A DNA stretch of 32,970 bases, from assembly GCA_002212725.1 (NCBI GenBank), contig MTCR01000131.1:1-32970 (forward strand), given 5' to 3'. The DNA comes from Sphingobacteriales bacterium TSM_CSM. Its GTDB lineage: Bacteria > Bacteroidota > Bacteroidia > Chitinophagales > UBA2359. This document shows, piece after piece, positions 1-9,046 of this stretch (position 1 is the first letter of the stretch; every line of letters begins with the position of its first letter). Under the pieces are notes generated by a model. That model did no database searches, was not told the origin of the DNA, and saw only the letters and a program-made list of their open reading frames with translations. The position numbers and the translations under genes were made by a program.

Positions 1-2
1 AC

Positions 3-3000
3 GACCTTCGGGCAGATTTTTCCAACTATGGCGACAGCATTGATGTAATGGCGCCCGGCGTGCAGATTTGGAGCACTGTTGCCACCAACACGTCGTCTTA
101 CGAGTTTTACGATGGCACGTCTATGGCCTGCCCTTACGTTTCGGGTTTGGCGGCTTTAATGTTGTCTTTCGACCCCACAGCCAATCCCGACCGGATTGAG
201 GAATGCCTGGAAACCACCGCCGACAATATTGATGCCCTGAACCCGGGTTTTGAAGGGCAACTGGGTGCGGGCAGGGTAAACGCTTTTCTGGCTGTACAAT
301 GCACACCATCGGAACCAATAGCCAATTTTACCTGGTCTGCTCAGCCACCCTGCGCCGGCGAAACCTTTACCTTTAACGACATTAGTGCGGGCACCGACCT
401 GGATAGCTGGCAATGGTCGTTTCCGGGCGGAACCCCAACAAGCAGCACCGCACAAAACCCAACGGTTACCTACCCCACTGCGGGTACTTACACCGTAACG
501 CTGGTAGTATCCAACTATTTAGGCAGCAGTACGCTTACCCAAACCGTTACCGTAGCGCCGCCAAGTGCCTATATTACCGGCGCGGCTGTAATTTTGCTGG
601 GCTATGTAGTGCCGGTTGAAGTGAGCTTTACCGGTTCGCCCCCGTGGAGTTTTACCTACACCAATGGCGTTACCACCCAAACTGTTACAGGTGTAACCGA
701 AAACCCCTATATACTGAACCTTGCCCCGCAAATAACCACCACCTACACGCTTACCGCCATGAACAATGCTTTTTGCACCGGCACGGTAGGTGGTACAGCT
801 ACTATTGTGATAATTGTACCCAGCGAAATTAATGATATTTGCGATAATGCCCTGCCGTTTCCGGCGCTTTCCATAGGTGCGCAAAGTTGTATTGTAGGCA
901 ACAACAACAACGCTTTTGGCGAATTGCCCTACATTAACCAAAACAACTGCGCCGGCATACCCATGCCCGGACCCGCAGCCGACCTTTGGTACAGTTTTGT
1001 GGCGGTTTCCAATATTTTAGATGTTTCGCTTACTTTTGATATGGATACGGCCGTGGTTGCCTTATATGAAGGCGCCTGCAATGCCCTCATCGGGCGCGAT
1101 TGCTCGGTTTCTTTCGATGGTACGCTGAATGCCACTTTTGCACCCGTTACGCCGGGGTTAACCTACCATATTCAAATCAGCGGCGGCTCTGGCACCGATA
1201 CCGGCGATTTTCAACTATGCCTTGAAAACTATGGCGAAACCATTGACGAAATTTGTATGCTGGGGCAGAGTTTGGTGGTAAACCCGCCGCCTGTGTTGGG
1301 CACTTACCTGCCCGGGCAAACCGTTGATTTTTGCTTTACCGTAGAAGGCTACAACCAAAACGCCGCCGACTGGTTTCATAGCTTAGTGCCGGTTTTGGGC
1401 GGCGGCTGGGATGCCGCCACGCTTACACCCACCTCCATACCACCCTCCTGTTCGGGCAACGGCGACTGGGATTGGTATGTCGGGCCTATTGTGAGCAACG
1501 GCGGAGGTTCAGGACCTGCTACCGGCCCCCAAGGGCCCGGCTATTTCTTTGAATCAGATGCCGGATGCCCTGGCCCGTGCGACCCAACCGACCCCGGCGA
1601 CAATTTTGGCGACCCCACAGACGGCACCTGCGGCTGGGAATTTTGCTTTTCGGTAACTACGCTGGCGGCTTGCCCGCCTGCTTTTGACGGACAAGACCTG
1701 AGTATTACCTTCCGCAATTTTTCCGATTCTGAAACGGGCAGTTGGGGAGTAAACAGTATTTGCCCCGAAGACCCCGAATATACGTTTAAATCGGTATTAT
1801 CGTGCTGCGCCATACCCGAAATGACGGGCATTTTTCCAACCTGTGCCGAACCCAATATTGGCGTGGTTACGGCCACCGCTACGGCCGGCGTGCCACCGTT
1901 TGAGTTTGCATGGAGTACCGGCTTTGTTGAAAGCAGCAATACCTCCTCCACCATATCAAATCTGCCGGCGGGTTTTTATGTGGTAACAGTTACCGATTTT
2001 GAAGGCTGCTCGAAAGAGGCATCGTTTACCCTTATAGCACAAAACAACTTTAGCATAGACGTATCGCCCGATGTTACGATTTGCAGCGGCGAAGGTACAC
2101 AACTCAATGTAATAGGCGGCGTATCGTATGTGTGGGCGCCCAGCACCGGCTTGTCTGCCAACAACATAGCCAACCCAATTGCCGCACCGCAAGATACCAC
2201 GCAGTATGTGGTAGTTGCCACCGATGCCAGCGGCTGTACGGCATACGGCATTGTAACGGTAAACGTAAACCCTGCCCCGGCAGTAGATGCCGGTCAAGGA
2301 GGGGTAATTTGCCCGGGCGAAAGTTTGAACCTCTTTGCATCGGGTGGCTTTGCCTTTAGCTGGGAACCGCCCGATGGTTTATCGGTTACCAATTTCCCCA
2401 ATCCGGTGGCCAGTCCCGCTCAAACTACCACTTATACCGTTACGGTTACCGGCAACTACACCTGTACCGCCACCGATAACGTTACCGTTGTGGTAGCTTC
2501 GGAACCCTTTTTTCCGGTTGAAAACATTGATACCGTAGCTTGCAGTACCGATGTGCTGGAGTTACAACTAACCAATGTAAACTATATTTCAAATTATGAC
2601 TACCAATGGTCGCCAACTACCGGATTGAGCAACCCCAACATACCCAACCCCGTTGCCACTGTAACCGATGACATAACTTATACCATTACCGTTACCAACC
2701 CGCAGGGCTGCCAAACCGTACGAACCGTGAGCATTACCCTTGCCAATGCCGATTTTTCGGTAAACCTGGGAGCCGATACCGTAGTTTGTGGTGGCGGCAA
2801 TCTTACGCTGAGCGCCGGCGCCGGCTTTGACAGTTACCTGTGGAGCAATAGTGCCACTGCCGACAGCATAACCATTACCCAAAGCGGTACCTATTCGGTT
2901 ACGGTTACCAATGACCTGGGCTGTGCAGCCGTTGATACCATTGAGGTTGCTCTGGAAACCGTAAGCCCGCAAATAACCGGCGATTTAAACATTACCGAAG

Positions 3001-3446
3001 GGGAAAGCACTACCCTTTCAACACAAGAAAGCTACAACCAATACCAATGGTCAAACGGCGCTCCCGATGCTTCCATTACTGTATCGGAAGGCGGGCTGTA
3101 TGCCGTTACGGTTACCAGCGCCAACGGTTGCACCGGTTCAGATGAAGTGGCGGTAACAGCGCTTAACCGCAATGAACTGCTTATACCTTCTGCGTTTTCG
3201 CCCAACAAAGACGGGGTAAACGATGAGTTCAGGGTGGTAAATACCAACCCCGTTGAAAACATCAGCATCATTGTTTTCAACCGCTGGGGCAACAAAGTTT
3301 TTGAAACCGACAACCTTAACATCGGCTGGGACGGACAATACAAAAAAACACCTGCCGAAATAGGTGTTTATGTTTACTACATAGAAGTTACTTTTGCCGA
3401 TGGAACCGATAAAATTTACAAAGGCAATACTACGTTGGTAAGGTAG
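3..3446 (+). CDS. Subtilisin-like (S8) protease with PKD/adhesin repeats and T9SS type B C-terminal domain, 5' truncated
   Basis: Secreted serine protease whose start lies before the window; the frame is open from base 3. The end of an S8 peptidase domain is visible: an ADFSNYG stretch, then GTSMACP holding the nucleophilic Ser (codon 120-122). The catalytic Asp and His must lie upstream. A PKD domain follows (about 310-560, with a WQWSFPGG core), then a Cys-containing jelly-roll-like segment (about 830-1240) and several SprB-like beta repeats rich in YTVTVT motifs. The last ~90 residues are a gliding-motility C-terminal (CHU_C, T9SS type B) domain with PSAFSPNKDGVNDEF and FNRWGNKVFE. The protein is therefore expected to cross the outer membrane by T9SS and stay surface-attached or be released. 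The family calls are firm; the substrate is unknown. The stop is TAG. Confidence 0.93.
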   Translation, partial: DLRADFSNYGDSIDVMAPGVQIWSTVATNTSSYEFYDGTSMACPYVSGLAALMLSFDPTANPDRIEECLETTADNIDALNPGFEGQLGAGRVNAFLAVQCTPSEPIANFTWSAQPPCAGETFTFNDISAGTDLDSWQWSFPGGTPTSSTAQNPTVTYPTAGTYTVTLVVSNYLGSSTLTQTVTVAPPSAYITGAAVILLGYVVPVEVSFTGSPPWSFTYTNGVTTQTVTGVTENPYILNLAPQITTTYTLTAMNNAFCTGTVGGTATIVIIVPSEINDICDNALPFPALSIGAQSCIVGNNNNAFGELPYINQNNCAGIPMPGPAADLWYSFVAVSNILDVSLTFDMDTAVVALYEGACNALIGRDCSVSFDGTLNATFAPVTPGLTYHIQISGGSGTDTGDFQLCLENYGETIDEICMLGQSLVVNPPPVLGTYLPGQTVDFCFTVEGYNQNAADWFHSLVPVLGGGWDAATLTPTSIPPSCSGNGDWDWYVGPIVSNGGGSGPATGPQGPGYFFESDAGCPGPCDPTDPGDNFGDPTDGTCGWEFCFSVTTLAACPPAFDGQDLSITFRNFSDSETGSWGVNSICPEDPEYTFKSVLSCCAIPEMTGIFPTCAEPNIGVVTATATAGVPPFEFAWSTGFVESSNTSSTISNLPAGFYVVTVTDFEGCSKEASFTLIAQNNFSIDVSPDVTICSGEGTQLNVIGGVSYVWAPSTGLSANNIANPIAAPQDTTQYVVVATDASGCTAYGIVTVNVNPAPAVDAGQGGVICPGESLNLFASGGFAFSWEPPDGLSVTNFPNPVASPAQTTTYTVTVTGNYTCTATDNVTVVVASEPFFPVENIDTVACSTDVLELQLTNVNYISNYDYQWSPTTGLSNPNIPNPVATVTDDITYTITVTNPQGCQTVRTVSITLANADFSVNLGADTVVCGGGNLTLSAGAGFDSYLWSNSATADSITITQSGTYSVTVTNDLGCAAVDTIEVALETVSPQITGDLNITEGESTTLSTQESYNQYQWSNGAPDASITVSEGGLYAVTVTSANGCTGSDEVAVTALNRNELLIPSAFSPNKDGVNDEFRVVNTNPVENISIIVFNRWGNKVFETDNLNIGWDGQYKKTPAEIGVYVYYIEVTFADGTDKIYKGNTTLVR

Positions 3447-3807
3447 ATTAACGGAAACAGGCAGCAACTTTGCATGTGGCGTTAGCCGGGCAATTGGTGC
3501 CAACATGCAAAGTTGCCCTTCCTGTTACAACATTTGAACTTCCGGCAACTGCAAAACAGTAAAAGATTTGGCAACTATTCAGGCACTATCTGTAAATCCC
3601 GGCGTTTTCTCTTGTTCCTTGCTGATTGGAAGCATTGACCAAAGCGCAAAAAAACTTTGCCGAACTTTGCGCAAAACTTTGCGTTCTTTGCCGTAAAATG
3701 AAAGGAATTCAGTGAAGAACATCACCAATAAAGGTACAACCTGAATAAGTACAAGATTTGATGTTTCTGTAACCGAAAACTCTATTATAAGCAAAACTTT
3801 CCTATAT
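3447..3807. other. Intergenic stretch with hairpin and repeated CTTTGC units, no gene recognised
   Basis: Contains a long inverted repeat just after the protease stop (3464-3516) and a run of direct repeats of ACTTTGC at 3654, 3664 and 3676 with a TCTTTGC variant at 3685. A minus-strand open frame of 85 codons covers 3579-3836, but it overlaps the yidD start and reads through the repeat cluster, so I do not call it a gene. No confident promoter for yidD was found here. Confidence 0.6.
3464..3516. repeat. Inverted repeat after the S8 protease gene, possible terminator
   Basis: A perfect 14-bp inverted repeat (GCAACTTTGCATGT at 3464-3477, its complement at 3503-3516) encloses a 25-nt loop and starts 17 nt after the TAG stop. 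Pairing continues imperfectly outward (AACAGG on the left, CCTGTT on the right). There is no T tract after it, so it may act as an RNA 3' end stabiliser or as a bidirectional transcription end rather than a classic intrinsic terminator. Confidence 0.55.
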
Positions 3808-4080
3808 ATGGCTGCTGCCCTTAACCGTTTGCTCAAACAACTGTTTATTTTCTCTGTAAGGCTGTACCAGCTTATTTTATCGCCCTATTTTGGCGGCGCT
3901 TGCCGTTATACGCCTACCTGTTCTGCCTATATGATAGAAGCCGTAGAAGAATGGGGCGTACTCAAAGGGCTTTGGCTGGGCACTAAAAGGCTGATGAGTT
4001 GCCACCCTTGGGGCGGGCATGGATATGACCCCGTGCCCAAACGCAACAAAGGCAACAACAGCAACCCTGCAAACGGTTAG
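3808..4080 (+). CDS. yidD: Membrane protein insertion efficiency factor YidD
   Basis: A 90-residue protein of the UPF0161/YidD family, which sits at the inner face of the cytoplasmic membrane and assists YidC-dependent insertion of membrane proteins. The family signature is intact: an amphipathic N-terminal helix ending in RLYQLILSPYFG, then CRYTPTCSAY, then SCHPWGGHGYDPVP. The normal family length is 70-90 residues. In many bacteria yidD lies between rnpA and yidC; here neither partner is next to it and it stands alone between a protease gene and an acyl-CoA dehydrogenase gene. The ATG at 3808 leaves about 10 residues before the conserved region, and no later start would keep the helix. The stop is TAG. 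Confidence 0.95.
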   Translation: MAAALNRLLKQLFIFSVRLYQLILSPYFGGACRYTPTCSAYMIEAVEEWGVLKGLWLGTKRLMSCHPWGGHGYDPVPKRNKGNNSNPANG

Positions 4081-4122
4081 CCCGATTCCTGCAACCCAAA
4101 AACCACACCCAACATTAAGCAT

Positions 4123-4155
4123 ACAGTTATTGGGGTTGACTTAACCAATAACTGT
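4123..4155 (+). terminator. Hairpin after yidD, possible terminator
   Basis: ACAGTTATTGG (4123-4133) and CCAATAACTGT (4145-4155) are perfectly complementary over 11 bp. GGTT/AACC can extend the stem inward with a two-base bulge. It lies 42 nt downstream of the yidD stop. The lack of a T run makes intrinsic termination uncertain. Confidence 0.45.
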
Positions 4156-4435
4156 CGGCTGCTGCCTTTACCCCAATGAGCGGCAGTAGCAGCATACGCA
4201 TACAGCCGTTTGGTTCGCTGCGGGTGTTGATGCCGGTTATATTAAATTTATACTCGTTTTCTTGCAGTGGAAAAGGCGGCAAATCAACTCATCTTTTTAC
4301 CAAACGTTTGTTTGGTTGCATAAAAACATCAAAACCAAAAACCGGGTTAAAAAAACACAAATCAAGGCTTCCAACCGGGCGATTTTTGTAATTCAGAGAT
4401 AAATTTTGCAAAAAAGATAAAAAAATGGAGAATAG

Positions 4436-4469
4436 TTTTTGCAAAACTTAAACATTCGTCCTAACTTTG
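4436..4469 (+). promoter_or_regulatory. Bacteroidota-type promoter for the acyl-CoA dehydrogenase gene
   Basis: A TTTTTG -33 element (ending at 4441) is separated by 20 bp from TAACTTTG (4462-4469), which fits the Bacteroidota sigma-ABfr consensus TTTG-N(19-21)-TAnnTTTG. Transcription would start near 4475 and give a leader of about 145 nt before the ATG at 4619. Confidence 0.6.
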
Positions 4470-4618
4470 AGGGGAAATTACCAAACGGTTATTCAAATTC
4501 AGGGTGCTTTTCGGGCAGATTACAACAATTTTGCAACAATTTAACCAAACTTTCGTTTTTATAAACACTGCAATAGTTCAGCCTTTATTACTTACTATAA
4601 ACATAAACCCCGCTACTT

Positions 4619-6424
4619 ATGGAAATAACAGAAAAAATAAACAAAGTGCTGGAAGGCGGCGAGTTTCTGATAAGGGAAACCGACGCACAGGAAGTATTTA
4701 CTCCTGAAGACATTAACGAGGAGCAAGCCATGTTTGCCGGCATGGCACGCGAATTTCTGGAAAAACACATTTGGCCCAATGTAACCCGAATTGACAAACA
4801 AGAGCCGGGTTTAAGCCAGCAACTGATGGATATTGCCGGCGAACTGGGTTTGCTTGGCGCAGCCGTTCCGGAAGCATACGGCGGCATGGGCATTGACATT
4901 AACACCGAAACGCTGCTTACCGAAGTGTTGGGCGCCAGCAATTCATTTGGTGTATCGTTGGCTGCACATACCGGCATTGGCACACTGCCCGTATTGTATT
5001 TTGGCACCGAAGAACAGAAACAAAAATACCTGCCCAAACTGGCTACCGGCGAAATAAAAGCCGCCTATTGCCTTACCGAACCCGGCTCAGGCTCCGATGC
5101 TTTGGCAGCACGCACCAAAGCCACCCTGCAAAAAGATGAAAACGGCAACGAATACTACCTGCTCGAAGGGCAAAAAATGTGGATAACCAATTCGGGATTT
5201 GCCGATTTATTTACCGTTTTTGCCAAAATTGACGGCAAACTCTTTACTGCTTTCCTTGTTGACGCCAAATCGGAAAACATAAGGCTGGGCAATGAAGAAG
5301 ACAAAATGGGCATTAAAGGCTCTTCTACCCGGCAGGTATTTTTTGAAGGGGTAAAAGTTCCTAAAGAAAACGTATTGGGCACTATTGGCGAAGGACACAA
5401 AATAGCTTTTAATGTACTTAATATAGGGCGCTTTAAACTGGGTGTTATGGTAAGTGGCGGCGCCAAAAAAGCATTTGACTATGCTGTTAAATACGCCAAC
5501 GAACGGCAACAATTCGGGCAGCCGCTTTCCAACTTCGGGGCAATTAAACATAAACTGGCAGAACAAGCCATTCGTATTTATGCACTCGAATCTTTAAATT
5601 ACCGCGTTTCAGACCTGTTGCAGCAAAAAATAAAATCGTTGGTAGCCCAAGGACGCAACGAAATTGAAGCCAAACTCATAGCCGCCGAAGAGTATGCCAT
5701 TGAATGCTCTATTATTAAGGTATTCGGTTCGGAAGTGCTGGACTTTGTGGTGGACGAAGCCGTACAAATTTACGGCGGCAACGGTTACTCCGAAGAATAC
5801 CCCGTTGCCCGCGCTTACCGCGACAGCCGCATTAACCGCATATTTGAAGGAACCAACGAAATAAACCGCCTGCTCACTATTGACATGTTGATGAAAAAAG
5901 CCATGCGCGGCGAAATTGACCTGATGACCCCCGCCATGGCCGTTCAAAAAGAACTCATGTCAATACCCGATTTCGGGGCTTCTGATGACGAAACGCTGTT
6001 TGCTGCAGAGAAAAAAGCCATTCGCAATGCCAAAAAAGCCGTACTGATGATTGCCGGTGCCGCCGTACAAAAGTTTATGCAAAAACTGGCAAAAGAACAG
6101 GAAATTATTATGAATGTAACCGATATGCTCATTGATATTTTAGCCTGTGAATCGGCTTTGCTGCGCACCGAAAAACTCATTTCCGTACAAGGTCTGCAAG
6201 CCTGCAACATACAAACAGAAATGGTAAAAACACTTCTGTCTGATGCCATGGAGCGCATTAACCTGAACGGGAAACACGCTGTATGCGCTTTTGCATCGGG
6301 CGATGAATTACAAATGATGTTAATGGGGTTGAAACGCTTTACCAAATATGCCCCCTTTAACACCGTAGCCGCCCGGCGCAATATTGCCGCCAAACTTATT
6401 GCAGAAGAAAGATACTGTTTCTGA
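4619..6424 (+). CDS. Acyl-CoA dehydrogenase, VLCAD/ACAD9-like with C-terminal extension
   Basis: FAD enzyme that oxidises acyl-CoA to trans-2-enoyl-CoA in the first step of fatty-acid beta-oxidation. In order along 601 residues: an N-terminal helical domain from about residue 30, the middle beta domain with LTEPGSGSDA (FAD/substrate contact) and WITNSG, and the C-terminal helical domain with QIYGGNGYSEEYPVARAYRD. Glu410 in the RIFEGTNEINR motif is the likely catalytic base, its place in VLCAD. The ~170 extra residues after it match the size of the VLCAD-type extension and distinguish it from ordinary ~380-residue short/medium-chain enzymes. It is a single-gene unit: its own promoter lies upstream at 4436-4469 and an intrinsic terminator follows at 6461-6496. 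The chain-length preference is inferred from architecture only. Confidence 0.95.
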   Translation: MEITEKINKVLEGGEFLIRETDAQEVFTPEDINEEQAMFAGMAREFLEKHIWPNVTRIDKQEPGLSQQLMDIAGELGLLGAAVPEAYGGMGIDINTETLLTEVLGASNSFGVSLAAHTGIGTLPVLYFGTEEQKQKYLPKLATGEIKAAYCLTEPGSGSDALAARTKATLQKDENGNEYYLLEGQKMWITNSGFADLFTVFAKIDGKLFTAFLVDAKSENIRLGNEEDKMGIKGSSTRQVFFEGVKVPKENVLGTIGEGHKIAFNVLNIGRFKLGVMVSGGAKKAFDYAVKYANERQQFGQPLSNFGAIKHKLAEQAIRIYALESLNYRVSDLLQQKIKSLVAQGRNEIEAKLIAAEEYAIECSIIKVFGSEVLDFVVDEAVQIYGGNGYSEEYPVARAYRDSRINRIFEGTNEINRLLTIDMLMKKAMRGEIDLMTPAMAVQKELMSIPDFGASDDETLFAAEKKAIRNAKKAVLMIAGAAVQKFMQKLAKEQEIIMNVTDMLIDILACESALLRTEKLISVQGLQACNIQTEMVKTLLSDAMERINLNGKHAVCAFASGDELQMMLMGLKRFTKYAPFNTVAARRNIAAKLIAEERYCF

Positions 6425-6460
6425 CACGCTAACAATTGAACAAATAACCTCATTTATAAG

Positions 6461-6496
6461 GCGCAGCGGGTTGCAATTAACCGGCTGCGCTTTTTT
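6461..6496 (+). terminator. Rho-independent terminator of the acyl-CoA dehydrogenase gene
   Basis: GCGCAGCGGGTT (6461-6472) pairs with AACCGGCTGCGC (6479-6490), 12 positions with one mismatch, loop of 6 nt, followed directly by TTTTTT. This separates the dehydrogenase gene from the cbb3 oxidase operon. Confidence 0.88.
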
Positions 6497-6537
6497 ATTT
6501 GGTGAAAACTGTTAAAAAAGCTAAAAAAAAATGATGC

Positions 6538-6557
6538 AAAGTGACAAAAGTCACCTT
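6538..6557 (+). promoter_or_regulatory. CRP/FNR-like operator upstream of the cbb3 oxidase operon
   Basis: The palindrome GTGAC-AAAA-GTCAC (6541-6554) with outer AA/TT pairing resembles the TGAC-N4-GTCA half-site arrangement of CRP/FNR-superfamily operators. Its centre (6547.5) lies about 41 bp before the start inferred from the TAATTTTG box, the standard class II activator position. The regulator is not encoded in the window. Confidence 0.55.
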
Positions 6558-6576
6558 TTAATTGAATCTGCCCCTC

Positions 6577-6584
6577 TAATTTTG
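6577..6584 (+). promoter_or_regulatory. -7 promoter element of the cbb3 oxidase operon
   Basis: TAATTTTG matches TAnnTTTG exactly. No TTTG -33 element occurs at the expected spacing; the palindrome at 6541-6554 occupies that neighbourhood instead, which suggests an activator-dependent promoter. The leader to the ccoS ATG would be short, about 20 nt. Confidence 0.55.
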
Positions 6585-6607
6585 CACCCAAGATAATTGC
6601 CATCAAG

Positions 6608-6772
6608 ATGAGTGCTTTGTTTTTACTTATCATTGCCAGTTTTGTAGTTGCCTCGGGGTTTTTGGCTGCTTTTATATGGGCAGTAAAAAGCGGGCAATTT
6701 GACGATGATTATACTCCCTCGGTACGCATCTTGTTTGACAACACCGGAAAGGAACAAGAAGATAAAAAATAA
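6608..6772 (+). CDS. ccoS: cbb3-type cytochrome oxidase assembly protein CcoS
   Basis: A 54-residue single-pass membrane protein that opens the cbb3 operon. CcoS is needed for cofactor (heme b/CuB) insertion into the CcoN subunit. The sequence shows one N-terminal transmembrane helix (residues ~4-23) followed by the CcoS hallmark WAVKSGQFDDDYTPSVRILFD and a short charged tail. The length is typical (45-70 residues). The ATG at 6608 is the only start that gives the complete helix, and the TAA at 6770 is 33 nt before ccoNO. In many Bacteroidota the copper ATPase gene ccoI stands directly before ccoS; here the position is taken by a terminator and an unrelated gene. Confidence 0.93.
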   Translation: MSALFLLIIASFVVASGFLAAFIWAVKSGQFDDDYTPSVRILFDNTGKEQEDKK

Positions 6773-6805
6773 TCTATCTGATACTCACAACCAAGAAGGT
6801 TTATT

Positions 6806-8968
6806 ATGAGCCGAATTGAACAATTTTCTTACGACAATGTGTATGCCCGCAATTTTGCCTATGCAACACTGTTTTGGGGCATTATTGGCATGACAGTAGG
6901 GTTTATCTTAACCCTGCAAATGATTTTTCCGGCCCTGAATTTCAGCAACTATACCCATTTGCTCACATTCAGCCATATCCGCCCCATTCACACAAATGCG
7001 GTAATTTTTGCGTTTGTTGGAAACGGAATTTTTGCGGGTGTTTATTATTCGCTGCAACGCCTGCTAAAAACGCGTATTTTCAGTGATACCCTGTCTAAAA
7101 TTCACTTTTGGGGGTGGCAATTAATAATTGTGGCAGCCGCCGTAACACTGGCACTTGGCTTTACAGTAGGTAAAGAATACGCCGAGCTGGAATGGCCCAT
7201 AGATGTTGCTATTACCTTGGTATGGGTTGTTTTTGGTATCAATATGTTTGGAACCATTCTTACCCGCCGCGAAAGGCATTTATACGTAGCCATCTGGTTT
7301 TTTATAGCTACCTGGGTTACCGTAGCCATGCTGCATATTGTAAACAGCCTTGCACTTCCGGTATCGTTTCTTAAAAGCTACCCTATTTATGCCGGTGTGC
7401 AGGATGCTCTGGTGCAGTGGTGGTATGCGCATAATGCAGTAGCCTTTTTCCTTACCACACCGTATCTTGGGTTAATGTATTATTTTGTTCCCAAAGCCAT
7501 TAACCGCCCGGTTTACTCTTACCGCTTATCTATTATTCACTTTTGGGCGCTCATTTTCATTTACATTTGGGCAGGCCCGCACCACCTTTTATATAGCGCT
7601 CTTCCGGATTGGGCTCAATCTTTGGGTACTGTGTTTTCGGTAATGCTTATAGCACCTTCCTGGGGTGGCATGATAAACGGCTTGCTCACCTTAAGAGGTG
7701 CATGGGACAAGGTAAGAAATGAGCCGGTGCTGAAATTCTTTGTAGTAGCTATTACCGCCTACGGTATGTCAACCTTTGAAGGGCCGATGCTTTCTCTTAA
7801 AAACGTAAACGCCATCAGCCACTTTACCGACTGGACCATTGCCCACGTACACGTTGGCGCATTGGGCTGGAATGGCTTCCTTACCTTTGGCATGTTTTAC
7901 TGGCTGCTACCCAAAATGTTCAACACCAAACTTTACTCCCAAAGACTTGCCAATATTCACTTCTGGATAGGAACACTGGGTATTATATTTTATGCCGTAC
8001 CTATGTATTGGGCAGGTTTTACGCAAAGCCTCATGTGGAAACAGTTTACACCCGACGGCACACTTCTCTACCCCAACTTCCTCGAAACTGTGTTGCAAAT
8101 TTTGCCTATGTATGCTATGCGTTCATTTGGCGGCGGTATTTACCTGCTTGGAGCGCTTATTATGGTTTACAACATGTACAAAACAGTAGCGGCAGGTCAG
8201 TTTGTGGCAAATGAAGCGGCTGAAGCGCCTGCTTTAGACAAAAATGAAGCAGAACCTACCGGACACTGGCACCGTTGGATTGAACGCCGCCCCGTACAAA
8301 TGCTGGTTATCAGTTTAATAATGGTGGCCATTGGCGGTATTGTTGAATTGGTGCCAATGTTTTTAATAAAATCAAACGTGCCTACTATTGCATCGGTAAA
8401 ACCCTATACACCGCTTGAACTGGAAGGCCGCGATATTTACGTGCGCGAAGGCTGCTATGTATGCCACTCCCAAATGATTCGCCCCTTCCGCTCAGAAACC
8501 GAACGCTACGGCGAATACTCAAAAGCCGGCGAATTTGTTTACGACCACCCCTTCCAATGGGGGTCTAAAAGAACCGGTCCCGATTTGCAACGCGAAGGCG
8601 GTAAATATCCAAACGCATGGCATTACAACCACATGTATGACCCCCGAAGCATGTCGCCCGGTTCTTTAATGCCCGCTTACCCCTGGCTGCTCGAAAACGA
8701 CCTTGATGTGTCTTATACCGCCAAGAAAATACGCGTTATGCAAATGTTAGGCGTTCCGTATGAGCAGGGTTATGACCAACAAGCCGTTGCCGACCTTCAA
8801 AAACAAGCCAAAAGCATACAGGAAGATTTGAAGAAAAACCAAATTGAAACCCCCGATAATAAAGAAATCATTGCCCTTATTGCTTATCTGCAACGCTTAG
8901 GAACCGATATAAAAGTAGGAGCAGCTGGCAACACCACGCCGCAACCCGGCGGCAACCCGCAACCCTGA
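6806..8968 (+). CDS. ccoNO: cbb3-type cytochrome c oxidase, fused subunits I and II (CcoNO)
   Basis: Catalytic core of the high-affinity cbb3 oxidase, reducing O2 to water in the cytoplasmic membrane. Residues 1-~480 are CcoN: about 12 membrane helices with heme/copper ligand regions such as FSHIRPIHTNAV, WWYAHNAVAFFLT, GPHHLLYS and IAHVHVGALGWNG. Residues ~490-700 are CcoO: one membrane helix, then a monoheme cytochrome c domain with C550-Y-V-C553-H554 and the typical RPFRSETERYGEYSKAGE segment. This N-O fusion is common in Bacteroidota and explains the 720 residues. The ATG at 6806 follows an AAGAAGG stretch that can serve as ribosome binding site. The C-terminus is a Pro/Gly-rich tail. A long hairpin lies between its stop and ccoQ. 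Confidence 0.96.
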   Translation: MSRIEQFSYDNVYARNFAYATLFWGIIGMTVGFILTLQMIFPALNFSNYTHLLTFSHIRPIHTNAVIFAFVGNGIFAGVYYSLQRLLKTRIFSDTLSKIHFWGWQLIIVAAAVTLALGFTVGKEYAELEWPIDVAITLVWVVFGINMFGTILTRRERHLYVAIWFFIATWVTVAMLHIVNSLALPVSFLKSYPIYAGVQDALVQWWYAHNAVAFFLTTPYLGLMYYFVPKAINRPVYSYRLSIIHFWALIFIYIWAGPHHLLYSALPDWAQSLGTVFSVMLIAPSWGGMINGLLTLRGAWDKVRNEPVLKFFVVAITAYGMSTFEGPMLSLKNVNAISHFTDWTIAHVHVGALGWNGFLTFGMFYWLLPKMFNTKLYSQRLANIHFWIGTLGIIFYAVPMYWAGFTQSLMWKQFTPDGTLLYPNFLETVLQILPMYAMRSFGGGIYLLGALIMVYNMYKTVAAGQFVANEAAEAPALDKNEAEPTGHWHRWIERRPVQMLVISLIMVAIGGIVELVPMFLIKSNVPTIASVKPYTPLELEGRDIYVREGCYVCHSQMIRPFRSETERYGEYSKAGEFVYDHPFQWGSKRTGPDLQREGGKYPNAWHYNHMYDPRSMSPGSLMPAYPWLLENDLDVSYTAKKIRVMQMLGVPYEQGYDQQAVADLQKQAKSIQEDLKKNQIETPDNKEIIALIAYLQRLGTDIKVGAAGNTTPQPGGNPQP

Positions 8969-9046
8969 TAACTAACCAACAACAAAAAGCAAATTGTGAT
9001 ATTTTCAGACCAAAATTTTTATTGTGGAGTGTGATGTGTGTATAAC

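Larger units (their letters stand above)
4081..4618. other. 538-bp intergenic region: hairpins and a promoter, no gene recognised
   Basis: Holds a strong hairpin after yidD (4123-4155), a second imperfect one beside it (about 4157-4193, GGCTGCTGCC against GGCAGTAGCAGC), an AT-rich tract, and a Bacteroidota-type promoter at 4436-4469. An open frame of 71 codons at 4176-4391 begins inside the second hairpin and matches no family I recognise; I treat it as chance. Confidence 0.55.

Noticed and set aside
3579..3836. 85-codon minus-strand open frame before yidD
   Set aside because: It runs through the CTTTGC repeat cluster and overlaps the yidD start on the other strand; no family resemblance.
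4176..4391. 71-codon plus-strand open frame between yidD and the acyl-CoA dehydrogenase gene
   Set aside because: Starts within a hairpin, has Ser/Lys-rich composition with no recognisable domain, and no promoter or ribosome site is evident.
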